Assembly: GCF_001646945.1 (NCBI RefSeq)
Contig: NZ_LUTV01000008.1
Location: 58,925 to 122,924 of the forward strand
Direction of reading: 5' to 3'
DNA length: 64,000 bases
Source of the DNA: Endozoicomonas ascidiicola
GTDB taxonomy: Bacteria; Pseudomonadota; Gammaproteobacteria; Pseudomonadales; Endozoicomonadaceae
Made by a program: the position numbers and the translations under genes. The notes beneath the pieces were generated by a model. That model had not been told where the DNA came from and searched no databases. It worked only from the letters and a program-made list of their open reading frames with translations. Within the stretch, counting starts at the first letter, position 1; every line of letters begins with the position of its first letter. This document shows, piece by piece, positions 52,377 through 60,874 of this stretch.

Positions 52377-54224
52377 TTATCCGTTCAGGTAGGTACTGCG
52401 AGAGGTTCGTCGGTGTCGATTGGCGGCTATATCCGTAGGCTCATCTTGCTCCATCTGCACTTCTGGTTCTGGCCGTTGGGCTGCCAGTTGTTCCAGATTT
52501 AAGCCTCGATGCTGTTGCAGGATTCGCACCGCCGTTAATGCATACACCCGACAATCCAAAGCTTCATTTCGTTTCTTTCTGGCATCCCACTCAAAATAGG
52601 CAACACCGTGTTTGTATTTACGAACCTTCTCTTCAGCAGTGGCCTGCTTGAAGTAATCTTCATCAAAGCAATCCATGATGGGCCAGTGACAATAGCCTGC
52701 TCCCGGTTCAAGAATGCGATAACGCTGATAGACCAGTTCTTTTGCGGTATCGGTGCCCACCAACGTCAGGTAGACACCTTTCTTGTTTCGGGTTTTCGGG
52801 AAGGTGGCGATGGGCTTACCGGCTTGAGATGCACCCTTGATCGGTATGAGCCAATCCGAACCCTGCTTTCGGGAAAAGGCATAAACCTCATCTGTAAAAT
52901 GCCCGCCAGAATCCATGCAGATCTGGGCAAGGTTCATTAATACACCATCTTGCCTGCGATAGGATTTACGCAGTCGATCAGCCAGGATCTTCCAGATATC
53001 AGGCCGGGACAGGTCACCGTAAAGCCGAACATAATCAATGGACCAACTCTCTTCACCGGCTCCCCAACCCACCACTTCAAACTCGACTCGGTCATCCTGA
53101 ACATCAACACCACAGGTCAACACTTCTACTGACCAAGGGACTTCTACTGGGTAGTGTTCACGACGCTGGTAGAGCAATTCATGATCAACGGTCTCCCCTT
53201 GCTCCTGCCAGGTTTGACCGAGGACGGTATTGGTCCAGTCTTTCAAGAGAATGGGATTGTCTTTGGCAGCTAAGAAATCAGCGACTGCATCCTTCCAGCT
53301 GTACCAGCCATTGGGGCTATAGAGCGAGCTCAAGTGGAAGCCTCGGATTTTGCCATTGGCTTCAGGATTCATAGGAATCCACTGACCGCCACCCAATAGT
53401 TTGGGTTTATCGTGTTCGCCCATTCGGTGTTGGCAGTTGATGCATTCAAAGCAGGCAGTTTCCGGATCTTGATTCTCAAATCGGATTTGTTGCCATTCGA
53501 TAGGCTGCAGGTAGCTGCACTTCACACACGGCACATGGTATTGCCGCTGGTCACTGGCCTGATAAGCCGATTCAATTTTACTGGCCCCGGCAATATTGGG
53601 CGTTGAAACCATCAAGACCTTACGATTACGGGAAAACGTCGCTGTCCGTTTAATCGCCAGATTGATCGGACTGCCTTCCCCGTCTACATCGTCTTCATAG
53701 GCATCTATTTCATCCAGAAATAGGAAACGGGCAGGCATGGAACGTAGCCCGGTCGCCGAGTTCGCACCGGTAATAATCAGTACACCGTTTGGAAACTCCT
53801 TCACCATCTGGGTATTGCCAGAATCTCTGGAGCGCGGATCTTTCACCAATTCTCGCAACACCGGCATCGCCTCAATCATCGGTGCGATACGCTGCTTGGA
53901 AGTTCGCTTGGCCATGTCCAGCGTTGGCAACACATACATCATGGGTCCTGGCGTGTGATGAATCACATAGCCAAGCCAGTTATTTCCGCACTCGGTACCG
54001 CCCACCTGAGCACCCTTCATAAAGGCCACCTGTTCTACGGAAGACGACGGTGACAGACAATCCATGATTTCTTTCAGATAGGGCGTTCTAACGGTTCGCC
54101 ATCGTCCTGCTTCCTTTGCCGACTTCATGGGCAAGATGCGATGTTCATCCGCCCATTCTGAAACCGTCATACGGGTATCCGGCTTCAAACCAGCAAAAAA
54201 GCCTGAAAAATAAGGACTATTCAT
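52377..54224 (-). CDS. terL: Terminase large subunit (GpA family)
   Basis: 615 residues of the lambda gpA family. Visible elements: Walker A-like FMKGAQVGGTECGNN, Walker B FLFLDEIDAYEDD, zinc-ribbon Cys (VPCVKC ... CFECINCQH) near residues 232-262, and the nuclease aspartates in CGVDVQDDRVEFEVVGWG. These support an intact packaging motor and nuclease. It pairs with the small subunit 265 bp upstream; the gap is unusually long and contains a plus-strand transcript candidate. Confidence 0.9.
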   Translation of the reverse strand: MNSPYFSGFFAGLKPDTRMTVSEWADEHRILPMKSAKEAGRWRTVRTPYLKEIMDCLSPSSSVEQVAFMKGAQVGGTECGNNWLGYVIHHTPGPMMYVLPTLDMAKRTSKQRIAPMIEAMPVLRELVKDPRSRDSGNTQMVKEFPNGVLIITGANSATGLRSMPARFLFLDEIDAYEDDVDGEGSPINLAIKRTATFSRNRKVLMVSTPNIAGASKIESAYQASDQRQYHVPCVKCSYLQPIEWQQIRFENQDPETACFECINCQHRMGEHDKPKLLGGGQWIPMNPEANGKIRGFHLSSLYSPNGWYSWKDAVADFLAAKDNPILLKDWTNTVLGQTWQEQGETVDHELLYQRREHYPVEVPWSVEVLTCGVDVQDDRVEFEVVGWGAGEESWSIDYVRLYGDLSRPDIWKILADRLRKSYRRQDGVLMNLAQICMDSGGHFTDEVYAFSRKQGSDWLIPIKGASQAGKPIATFPKTRNKKGVYLTLVGTDTAKELVYQRYRILEPGAGYCHWPIMDCFDEDYFKQATAEEKVRKYKHGVAYFEWDARKKRNEALDCRVYALTAVRILQQHRGLNLEQLAAQRPEPEVQMEQDEPTDIAANRHRRTSRSTYLNG

Positions 54225-54325
54225 ACAGTTGTTTGTTTATATCCGTGACAAACGGACGTAACGACTACCCAAATCTAAAGATTACGTAAAGCAGCCGTTA
54301 CTACCTGAGCCTTTGGTAATTGCGG

Positions 54326-54487
54326 AATGAACAAAGTTGGCACGCAATGTGGTTATCTATAGGTGCAAAGCAAGACTGCTCAGTACCGTTCCAGGAAGGA
54401 ACCTTGACCACGGATGGTCGCCCGATCAATAAGAATAATAATCGGGAGGGACTGGGATTATCGCCCCGTTGACCGGGGCGTTGTTTT
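54326..54487 (+). ncRNA. Candidate small RNA in the terminase gap
   Basis: The 265 bp gap between terS and terL holds no ORF but has several stem-forming segments on the plus strand: GTTCC-AGGAA-GGAAC, CCCGAT ... ATCGGG (54421-54446), then a strong GC hairpin with T-run (54462-54487). No plus-strand gene ends here, so a terminator in this direction implies a separate transcript starting in the gap. It was not matched to a known RNA family. Direction and existence are inference. Confidence 0.35.
54462..54487 (+). terminator. Strong plus-strand terminator
   Basis: CGCCCCG-TTGAC-CGGGGCG followed by TTGTTTT. The minus strand lacks a T-run, so it acts on plus-strand transcription. Confidence 0.7.
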
Positions 54488-54489
54488 AT

Positions 54490-54984
54490 CTACGAATTGT
54501 CGCTTAATTCGTTCAAAATCATTTCCAGTTCATTCACCAGCAATTGCCGAACCTCCCCCGGATCTTGTTCTGCTGCCAGCACATCCGACAGCCGGTCCGG
54601 TATTCCGAGCAATGCATCCCGAACAATCCTGCCTGCCCTAAATGCTTCTGACTTAACTTTAGAAGCATCGGTCAGCTTGCCCGCCTTCTCCTCATACTCC
54701 ATCTTAGCCATTTTGGCTTTGAAGGCTTCGCGCATGGTGCGGGCAGTGACGAAATCCACCGCCTGTCGTGAATCGGAGGGGGCTGTGGTGAAAGCTGTGT
54801 CCGTTTGGGGCTTTACCCGCAGCTCCGTAGAAGGTTCCGACTGGGCCTTTATGGCGGCCTGTGCATGCTCTGGGTCGATCTTGCCATTAACCAGGGTAAT
54901 CTTGCCTGACCTGACCAGTTTACCCACATACTGGCGGCTCCAACCTTGACGTTTGGCGAATTCTGACTGCGACAGTAGCTTCAT
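54490..54984 (-). CDS. terS: Terminase small subunit (Nu1-like)
   Basis: 164 residues. The N-terminal winged helix of the Nu1 type is clear: LSQSEFAKRQGWSRQYVGKL then VRSGKITLVNGKIDPEHAQA. It binds cos or pac DNA. The C-terminal part (REAFKAKMAKMEYEEKAGKL, EAFRAGRIVRDALLGIPDR) matches the helical oligomerisation and TerL contact region. The start at 54984 is followed immediately by the expected MKLLSQ. Confidence 0.8.
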   Translation of the reverse strand: MKLLSQSEFAKRQGWSRQYVGKLVRSGKITLVNGKIDPEHAQAAIKAQSEPSTELRVKPQTDTAFTTAPSDSRQAVDFVTARTMREAFKAKMAKMEYEEKAGKLTDASKVKSEAFRAGRIVRDALLGIPDRLSDVLAAEQDPGEVRQLLVNELEMILNELSDNS

Positions 54985-55062
54985 AACCCCGCTTGTCCCC
55001 TTTATTCCCCGCCAGAGCCTGACCTACCCTCCAAGCAATTGATAATTATCTGGTTTTTCTTG

Positions 55063-55077
55063 ATAACCCGCGGTTAT
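55063..55077. promoter_or_regulatory. Palindrome ATAACC-CGC-GGTTAT before the plus-strand cassette
   Basis: Perfect 6 bp arms lie 50 bp before the DUF6900 gene, overlapping the region where a promoter would sit. A repressor site is possible; the binding protein is unknown. Confidence 0.4.
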
Positions 55078-55126
55078 AGAGCCTAACTGTACATAACAAA
55101 AACAAAGCGTCAGTAAGGACAGCCCA

Positions 55127-55300
55127 ATGAACAAACGCCTCGAAAAAGCTCTGGAAACCATCGCCAAAAAACATCGTCTGTTTGACACCTTAAGTGAACG
55201 GAAGACCTCCGAAGATTTCAATGAGGTTTCTGTCTGGTGCGTCAAAAGCGCCCTGGAAGAAGCTTACCAACAAGGTTTTAAAGATGGACAAAAACAATAA
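55127..55300 (+). CDS. DUF6900 small protein
   Basis: 57 residues, MNKRLEKALETIAKKHRLFD then DFNEVSVWCVKSALEEAYQQG. The 'LETLE.R...DF.EV.VW.IK.ALE.AY..G' pattern is that of the DUF6900 family, short helical proteins common on phages and plasmids beside DUF3489 genes. AAGGA lies about 8 bases before the ATG. It starts a three-gene plus-strand operon facing away from the terminase gene. Function unknown. Confidence 0.65.
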   Translation: MNKRLEKALETIAKKHRLFDTLSERKTSEDFNEVSVWCVKSALEEAYQQGFKDGQKQ

Positions 55301-55319
55301 CTCGCAAAGGAGAGGCACC

Positions 55320-55784
55320 ATGAAAAACGACAAACTTACTCCATCCCAGGAAAGTGTTCTGAAACAAGCCGCAAAAACCGGAACACTCAATTTGTCAGAA
55401 CTCAGCATCAAAGGCGGAGCCCGAAAAAAGGTTCTGGACAGCCTGACCAGCCGGGGCTTTTTGATTGTTCTGAAAGATCCGGATGCTTACGACATCAGCC
55501 CACAGGGCAAAGCCGCCATTGGCCTTGATGACAAACCTGTCTCCAAAGATAAGGGAAAGATTCGCACCGGCACGAAACTGCACACGGTGATTGAATTGTT
55601 GGCCCGACCTGAAGGCGCCGCCATTGCCGACATCATGGAGCAAACCGGCTGGCAAAAACACACCGTTCGGGGAACGTTTGCCGGAGCCCTGAAAAAACGA
55701 CTGGGACTGACCATTGAATCGGAAAAGCCGGAAGGCCAGGACCGGATTTATCGAATCACTGCCGGGCTGGAGGCTGTCCTTTGA
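55320..55784 (+). CDS. DUF3489 winged-helix-like protein
   Basis: 154 residues from ATG 55320, with GGAGAGG just upstream. The C-terminal half (TKLHTVIELLARPEGAAIAD, then IMEQTGWQKHTVRGTFAGAL and KKRLGLTIESEK) is the DUF3489 domain, a winged-helix type found on mobile elements. The N-terminal half (LTPSQESVLKQAAKTGTLNL) looks like a second DNA-binding module. It may regulate transcription. The stop overlaps the next start (TTGA). Confidence 0.7.
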   Translation: MKNDKLTPSQESVLKQAAKTGTLNLSELSIKGGARKKVLDSLTSRGFLIVLKDPDAYDISPQGKAAIGLDDKPVSKDKGKIRTGTKLHTVIELLARPEGAAIADIMEQTGWQKHTVRGTFAGALKKRLGLTIESEKPEGQDRIYRITAGLEAVL

Positions 55785-56125
55785 ACCAACCGATATTGCT
55801 GGCCGTTGAATTATCCAACGGCCATTTTATGTCCTGCCGATTGTTCCACCCAAACCGTTTCACGCACTCCCTGCTGCAGCACTGGTACCGAAATATGTTT
55901 GTTGCCATACAGCTTATTCAGTTGGGCGATCTGCATTACATTGACGGTCCTCAGGCCACTGCCAGGCATCGAGACTTTGGTGATGACTGGCTGGATCATC
56001 AGCCCCGATTTTCACCTTTATGGAACCACCTGAAAGCACTGGCCCGAAGCTTGAAAATCGATACACTGTTCATCCAACAAGCTGGTGAATGGCAGGTGCA
56101 CCGACCATTTGAAGCAAAACGTTAA
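55781..56125 (+). CDS. Hypothetical protein, third gene of the plus-strand cassette
   Basis: 114 residues starting at TTG 55781, overlapping the DUF3489 stop by 4 bp. It has no membrane segment. The sequence is rich in His, Trp and Leu (LLQHWYRNMFVAIQLIQLGD, WNHLKALARSLKI). No family recognised. Translation is probably coupled to the upstream gene. Confidence 0.5.
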   Translation: MNQPILLAVELSNGHFMSCRLFHPNRFTHSLLQHWYRNMFVAIQLIQLGDLHYIDGPQATARHRDFGDDWLDHQPRFSPLWNHLKALARSLKIDTLFIQQAGEWQVHRPFEAKR

Positions 56126-56889
56126 TCATCCACTAATTCCGTGGATAACTCGGTGCACAACCGGTGAGATAGTCTTAAAAACAGCGAAATATAGTTCCCA
56201 ATGATTACCGGTTGTTTTTTGATCACCGGTGAATAAGCCACCAAAAGAAAATCCCCGCACTGGGCGAGGTTTATAGAGAACGACCTGAGTCGTTTTTATT
56301 CCCGGGCATCCTGCTTGGTTTTCAGGTCTTCCATCAGCTCACGTCACTGTGACACTGCATTGCTTATCATCCAATAAAAAACCTTACTCAGAGCAAGGCT
56401 GCAAGTGCTGGCAAAGCCAGCGTTAAACGTTTTTTATTATTATTGGAGTGGTATTTATTCTTGTCCTGATAACAGGCATTTGATGTTCTTTTTGCCTGAT
56501 TCCAAAGCCCCCTCGACTTCGGCAACCCCTCACTGGATGACTACAGATTACGTATTTACCGAATCAAAAGAATTGATCTACGTCAATGAAAGCTGGTTGA
56601 CAATCTGTAACCCAACGGAGAGTAAGTAGGTTGACATAAAATAATTTGGTTGACGCTGAAACCCTCATAAACACTGGCCTGAGCCGTTTTTTGTCAACCA
56701 GTGTCAACCCCGTTTTTCACTCTGTCGCTGGTGATTCGCCGCGGTGTCGCCTACCCGCATTAGCGAAGAGTTCGCAGGGTCCCTCCGCTTTGCAGAAAGC
56801 CTCTAATGACGAGGCTTTCAGAGCCATGACCGCAGGGAACCGAACTTTTATGAACAGGGGCAAAACCACAGCTATACGACAATATTATT
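56126..56889. other. 760 bp region with GGTTGACA repeats, no supported gene
   Basis: A weak plus-strand ORF (56405-56629) has no recognisable features. Two hairpins could act as terminators (aacgacctgagtcgtttttatt near 56280, aaagcctctaatgacgaggcttt near 56796). Five copies of GGTTGAC(A) in both orientations lie between 56594 and 56709. The stretch separates the plus-strand cassette from the beta-lactamase gene. Confidence 0.4.
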
Positions 56890-57777
56890 TTATTGGGAAG
56901 CTTCCAGTTCTCTAAACATCGTTTTCCCTATCTCTACAATTGCCTTATTCCGTTCCTCAAAAGCTGCCTTCGTGTTTGAGACGTAGATGGTAATGACCCA
57001 AGGGTTACCATCCTCTGGCCAGACCACCGCATTAATACTCCGAGTTCCATAACCTCCAGCACCAGAACGATCAGCAATCACCCAGCCTTCCGGCAATACT
57101 GAACGTAACAAGTTTCCCGTGACCGTATTCTGAATCATCCATTGAGTGAGCTGTTTCTTTGAACTGACAGATAATGCGTCACCAAACAGTAACGTATCAA
57201 TAGAATGAAGCATGGCTTCTGCAGATGTAGTGTCTCTGGGATCTCCTGGCGTCCCTTCATTTAATTCGGTTTCAAAACGGTCAATTCTTGTTACCTGGTC
57301 ACCGTAACTCCGAATGAATTTGGTAAGAGCATTGGGTCCACCAACATTTTCCAGAACAATATTGGCAGCGGTATTATCACTGGTCTGCATGGTTGCAGAG
57401 CAAGCCTGACCAAGCGTCACATACTCACCCAGAAAACCTTCAATCACAGGCGAGTAATCAACGAGCATCGTCTTTTCTAATTTAACTTTATCACTCAATG
57501 CACGCCTTTCTTGATCGACATCTTGCAGAAGCTTGGCACACAGGAGTGTCTTAAATGTGCTTGTTATCGGTACTCGTTTATTGCCGTTATAACTCCACAC
57601 CTCGTCAGTTGCACTATTCATCATGGCAACACTGATCTGTGCTGACAGAGCATTTTCTGATTTTTTAACCTGCTTCTCTACAGCTTGAAAATCAATCGCA
57701 ATAACTGATGTACTGATTAAGTAGGAGAAGATTAATGCAAATGCTCCTGACAACACCTTTCTTAGCTTTAGCACCAC
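56890..57777 (-). CDS. bla: CARB/PSE-like class A beta-lactamase (prophage cargo)
   Basis: 295 residues with a signal peptide ending near SVIA-IDF. All class A hallmarks are present: S73-T-F-K76, S133-D-N135, E169-T-E-L-N173 and, in place of the usual KTG, R237-S-G239 followed by AGGYGTRS. The RSG triad and IADRSGAGGYG context are diagnostic of the CARB (carbenicillinase) branch. A Cys pair (C80, C126) fits the family disulfide. The start is GTG. The catalytic set suggests a working enzyme that hydrolyses penicillins, secreted to the periplasm. It lies beside the holin gene in the same direction, with a possible own promoter (TTGCTT-17-TAAAAT). Confidence 0.9.
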   Translation of the reverse strand: MVLKLRKVLSGAFALIFSYLISTSVIAIDFQAVEKQVKKSENALSAQISVAMMNSATDEVWSYNGNKRVPITSTFKTLLCAKLLQDVDQERRALSDKVKLEKTMLVDYSPVIEGFLGEYVTLGQACSATMQTSDNTAANIVLENVGGPNALTKFIRSYGDQVTRIDRFETELNEGTPGDPRDTTSAEAMLHSIDTLLFGDALSVSSKKQLTQWMIQNTVTGNLLRSVLPEGWVIADRSGAGGYGTRSINAVVWPEDGNPWVITIYVSNTKAAFEERNKAIVEIGKTMFRELEASQ

Positions 57778-57842
57778 ACTGATAACCTGATTTTAAAAAG
57801 CGCGGATACTACAAGCAAAGGCCTTATCAAATAAAGCTGAAA

Positions 57843-58211
57843 CTACGAACGAATCGTTCTTGCCACCTTCTCCACACTACGACTGGCAATGTATCCACCG
57901 ATACCCAGCTGAATGATGCCGAACAGTTTCAGTTCCACCTCTTCACTAAGATCCGGTGCTGCCCAGCCCATCCACCGGCACACGATCAGTGCCGTAAAGG
58001 TCAGCATCACCAAAGGACGCCAGCACCGTTGCAGCCAGCTATCACCTTTCGCTTCTGCAGTGATAATCCCAGCCTGTTGAGCCAGTTCCTTGATCTCACC
58101 ATTGATCATCATCTCAGCCAGGACAACCTTGGCCTGATCAGCGTTGTCAGCATCCGGGAACAGTTTATCGATCACCTTCCCTACCAGCGGAACTGCAGCC
58201 GTCCAACTCAC
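57843..58211 (-). CDS. Holin of the 3TM type
   Basis: 122 residues. Two to three hydrophobic segments: WRPLVMLTFTALIVCRWMGW and FGIIQLGIGGYIASRSVEKV, preceded by an amphipathic N-terminus (PLVGKVIDKLFPDADNADQA). The C-terminal motif 'GG.I..RSVEK' is the mark of the 3TM holin family found in gene transfer agents and prophages. It forms membrane lesions that release the amidase. It overlaps the amidase gene by 4 bp. A relic of its C-terminus is found at 14128-14331. Confidence 0.8.
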   Translation of the reverse strand: MSWTAAVPLVGKVIDKLFPDADNADQAKVVLAEMMINGEIKELAQQAGIITAEAKGDSWLQRCWRPLVMLTFTALIVCRWMGWAAPDLSEEVELKLFGIIQLGIGGYIASRSVEKVARTIRS

Positions 58212-58651
58212 AGGTCAACTCCCTGAAGCTCTTCCTGATAGAGCCACACCTCAACAGGAAAGCCTGGACAGGCTTTGTGTTCGTTGAAATGGTTGTGGCC
58301 ACGTACTTCCACATCAGGATAGAGAGCTTTGTGTCCGGCAATCAGCAGCTTCAACATACGCTTCTGCAGTAAGGTAAAATTGTCTTCAGGCTGGTTGTTG
58401 TTATCGAGGCCACCTACCAGACAGATGCCCACACTCTCGTGGTTGTGCCCTTTGGCATGCGCGCCCCAGTCATCAACAGGTCGCCCCTGTTTGACAGAGC
58501 CATCCCGTTCAATCACCCAGTGGTAACCGATATCGATAAAGGCCCGCTCGGTGGTGTGCCAACGTTTGATATCGTCGATGGTGATGTTCTGGTTGGCTCT
58601 GGTGGCAGAACAGTGAACGATCAGGTAGTTGGTTTCCGTACGCTTACCCAT
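58208..58651 (-). CDS. T7 lysozyme-like N-acetylmuramoyl-L-alanine amidase (endolysin)
   Basis: 147 residues of the Amidase_2 family, close to T7 gp3.5 in size. Zinc ligands and catalytic residues are visible: H14 in YLIVHCSATRANQ, Tyr in IDIGYHWVIERDG, H in GHNHFNEHKACPGF with the following Cys. It cleaves the amide bond between MurNAc and L-Ala in peptidoglycan. There is no signal peptide, so export needs the holin. Confidence 0.85.
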   Translation of the reverse strand: MGKRTETNYLIVHCSATRANQNITIDDIKRWHTTERAFIDIGYHWVIERDGSVKQGRPVDDWGAHAKGHNHESVGICLVGGLDNNNQPEDNFTLLQKRMLKLLIAGHKALYPDVEVRGHNHFNEHKACPGFPVEVWLYQEELQGVDL

Positions 58652-58654
58652 GAC

Positions 58655-58930
58655 TTACCCCTTCAAGAAATACGACAAAAAACCAATAGCTGCGGTCAGC
58701 ACAATCCAACCAAACCGCTCTATGTAGTTGAGCATCACCCCTCGACGACTGGCTTGAAATTCAAGAAGTCTGATGCGTTTATCCTGTTCATCCAGACGAT
58801 CATCCTGACGGGTAAGACTGGTGGTTTGATGCGTAATTCGTTCCTCGATCATAGCCAGCCTCGACACCGCATCGCTCAGCTTATCGAGCTTGGAATCAAT
58901 CTGATCCAGTCGGCGCGAGAGATCGTCCAT
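58655..58930 (-). CDS. Small coiled-coil protein with C-terminal membrane anchor
   Basis: 91 residues from ATG 58930 (a longer reading lacks support). A coiled coil (MDDLSRRLDQIDSKLDKLSD to LDEQDKRIRLLEFQ) precedes one C-terminal transmembrane helix (FGWIVLTAAIGFLSYFLKG). The layout resembles XhlA/hemolysin-type or spanin-like accessory lysis proteins. It lies 3 bp upstream of the amidase gene, so a lysis role is likely. It overlaps the end of the methyltransferase gene. Confidence 0.6.
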   Translation of the reverse strand: MDDLSRRLDQIDSKLDKLSDAVSRLAMIEERITHQTTSLTRQDDRLDEQDKRIRLLEFQASRRGVMLNYIERFGWIVLTAAIGFLSYFLKG

Positions 58931-58934
58931 GCCT

Positions 58935-60224
58935 CTAGGCCCTCTTTCCTTCCATAGCAAGGTGACCCTTCCGCCTTCCCTGGCGGTCGTCCCTGTTTTG
59001 TTCAAAGGTCAGTTGGTTTGATTCCAGATAGGCTTCCTTGCCTGTGTACTCCTCCCAGCGGAGCACAATCACATCGACGTATTTCGGGTCCAATTCCATG
59101 AGCCTTGCGCTGCGATGAGACTTCTCACAGGCGATCAGGGTAGAGCCGGACCCACCAAACAGATCCAGCACAATGTCGCGACTCTTGGACGAGTTATGAA
59201 TGGCTCGTTCTACCAGTTCCACCGGCTTCATGGTTGGGTGCAGATCATTCTTCACAGGCTTGTTGAAATACCAGACATCGCCCTGGTTGCGAGCGCCGCA
59301 CCAGAAGTGCTCTGAGCCTTCTTTCCAACCGTAGAGAATGGGTTCGTACTGACGCTGATAATCGGAGCGTCCCAAAGTGAAGGTGTTCTTGGCCCAGATG
59401 AGAAACGTGGACCACTTGCCACCGGCTTCTCGAAAGGCTTTCTGCAAGGTATCCAGTTCAGACGACGACATGCAGATGTAAATTGCGCCCTTGCTCACAG
59501 CGAGGAGGTTGCTCAAGGCGGCCAATAGAAAGGTGTAAAATTCGGTGCCGAGGTTGTCATTTTTGATTCGGCGATCTTTCTTGGCCTTGCCATTTTTCTC
59601 AGGATTCGCATAGTCGACGTTGTAAGGTGGATCAGTGAATGTCATGTCTGCCAGCTGACCATTCATCAGGGTTTCCACATCGGCCTGTTCGGTTGCACTG
59701 CCACAGAGAACACGATGGTCGCCCAATACCCAAAGGTCACCTGTTTCGCTGACCGGATGTTCCTCTGGTTCCGGCACTTCATCGTCATCGGTCTGACCTT
59801 CGACCTCATCGGGCAACAGCAACCCATCCAGCTCATCATCGGAAAAGCCCATCAGGTCGAGATCAAAATCCAGTGCGTCCAGTTCAGTCAATTCAAGCTT
59901 CAGCAGCTCCTCATCCCAGCCGGAATTGGTGGTAATCTGGTTATCCGCAATCACCAACGCTCGTCGCTGAGTCTCAGTCAGATGCCCAAGAACAATCACC
60001 GGTACGGTTTCCATCCCCAGCTGCTTAGCCGCCATCAAACGACCATGGCCTGCTACGATCACATCATCGCTGCCCACCAGCACCGGATTCACAAATCCAA
60101 ACTCCTCGATGGAGCGGGCAATCTGGTTCACCTGATCATCGGAGTGCGTACGGGCATTGTTGGCGTAGGGTGTCAGGCTGGCAACAGAGCGATGTTCGAT
60201 GGATTCGACGAGGATTCTGGCCAT
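58935..60224 (-). CDS. ParB-domain DNA methyltransferase (N4/N6 type)
   Basis: 429 residues with two domains. Residues ~1-110 are a ParB/Srx nuclease-like domain (LTPYANNARTHSDDQVNQIA, then PVLVGSDDVIVAGHGRLMAAK). The methyltransferase has DPPYNVDY near 196 (motif IV) and, later, LDLFGGSGSTLIACE near 356 (motif I), so it belongs to the beta class with motif IV first. It would methylate adenine or cytosine on phage DNA, likely to evade host restriction. The target is unknown. It lies just upstream of the lysis genes. Confidence 0.85.
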   Translation of the reverse strand: MARILVESIEHRSVASLTPYANNARTHSDDQVNQIARSIEEFGFVNPVLVGSDDVIVAGHGRLMAAKQLGMETVPVIVLGHLTETQRRALVIADNQITTNSGWDEELLKLELTELDALDFDLDLMGFSDDELDGLLLPDEVEGQTDDDEVPEPEEHPVSETGDLWVLGDHRVLCGSATEQADVETLMNGQLADMTFTDPPYNVDYANPEKNGKAKKDRRIKNDNLGTEFYTFLLAALSNLLAVSKGAIYICMSSSELDTLQKAFREAGGKWSTFLIWAKNTFTLGRSDYQRQYEPILYGWKEGSEHFWCGARNQGDVWYFNKPVKNDLHPTMKPVELVERAIHNSSKSRDIVLDLFGGSGSTLIACEKSHRSARLMELDPKYVDVIVLRWEEYTGKEAYLESNQLTFEQNRDDRQGRRKGHLAMEGKRA

Positions 60225-60386
60225 GGTTCTTCCGTGAACAAGGATGAAAAACAGGTAATAAAAAACCCCGGACCGATAGTGGTGCGGGGCTTGGATGTAC
60301 TTTGCTTCGAGCTTAGCGATAACTATGAACCAAAATGCTGATTTTGTCCCACTCTGAAAAGTACGCTTTCTACGCTCTACCCCGCT

Positions 60387-60791
60387 CTAACACTTTGCAT
60401 CCCGAAAATTCACGCTACTCCCTCTCTGGTTTAGACGTAAAATCACTTGCATCAGAGCTTTTCTCCAGTGCCTGGAAGCGGTCATCCGAGACAAGCCTGA
60501 CTCTTTGGCGATATCACGCCAGGGTAATCCCGCTGCTCGTAACCAAACCAGTGATCGTTCGTCTTCACTGAGCCACCGCAACCAGCGCATACACTCGATC
60601 ATCCGATCCACGGCATCTCCCGACGGTTGTAGTGATTTTGCTTGAACACCCTCCGAGTGATAAACCTCCCAGCGGTTGGGATTAAATTCAGGCCAATACG
60701 ACGAGTGCCCGAGGTTTAATCCGGAGGGCACTCTGCGAGCCACCAGCCAGGCTTCCCGATATCGATCTCTGAGTTCGTCAATGGTCAACAT
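60387..60791 (-). CDS. DUF6362-like helix-turn-helix phage regulator
   Basis: 134 residues. The C-terminal half (AVDRMIECMRWLRWLSEDER, then GLPWRDIAKESGLSRMTASR HWRKAL in sequence) is a sigma-like helix-turn-helix. The N-terminal region is helical (IDELRDRYREAWLVARRVP). The family occurs between replication and late genes of many proteobacterial phages and is thought to regulate late transcription. It is separated from the iteron cluster by 84 bp. Confidence 0.65.
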   Translation of the reverse strand: MLTIDELRDRYREAWLVARRVPSGLNLGHSSYWPEFNPNRWEVYHSEGVQAKSLQPSGDAVDRMIECMRWLRWLSEDERSLVWLRAAGLPWRDIAKESGLSRMTASRHWRKALMQVILRLNQRGSSVNFRDAKC

Positions 60792-60874
60792 GGCATCGCC
60801 TCCTGCGATTTCTTATACGGACGGGACCGACCTGAAGGAGGCTCGTCCGTATATATTTATATATAAAAGAATCC

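Noticed and set aside
54326-54460. Possible c-di-GMP class I riboswitch (gcacgcaa and gcaaagc in the terminase gap)
   Set aside because: The core bases of the family, including the GAAA loop/receptor and the paired P2/P3 stems, could not be aligned; kept only as an unnamed RNA candidate.
55190-55411. 73-residue minus-strand ORF with membrane-like segments
   Set aside because: It overlaps the better supported DUF6900 and DUF3489 genes on the other strand.
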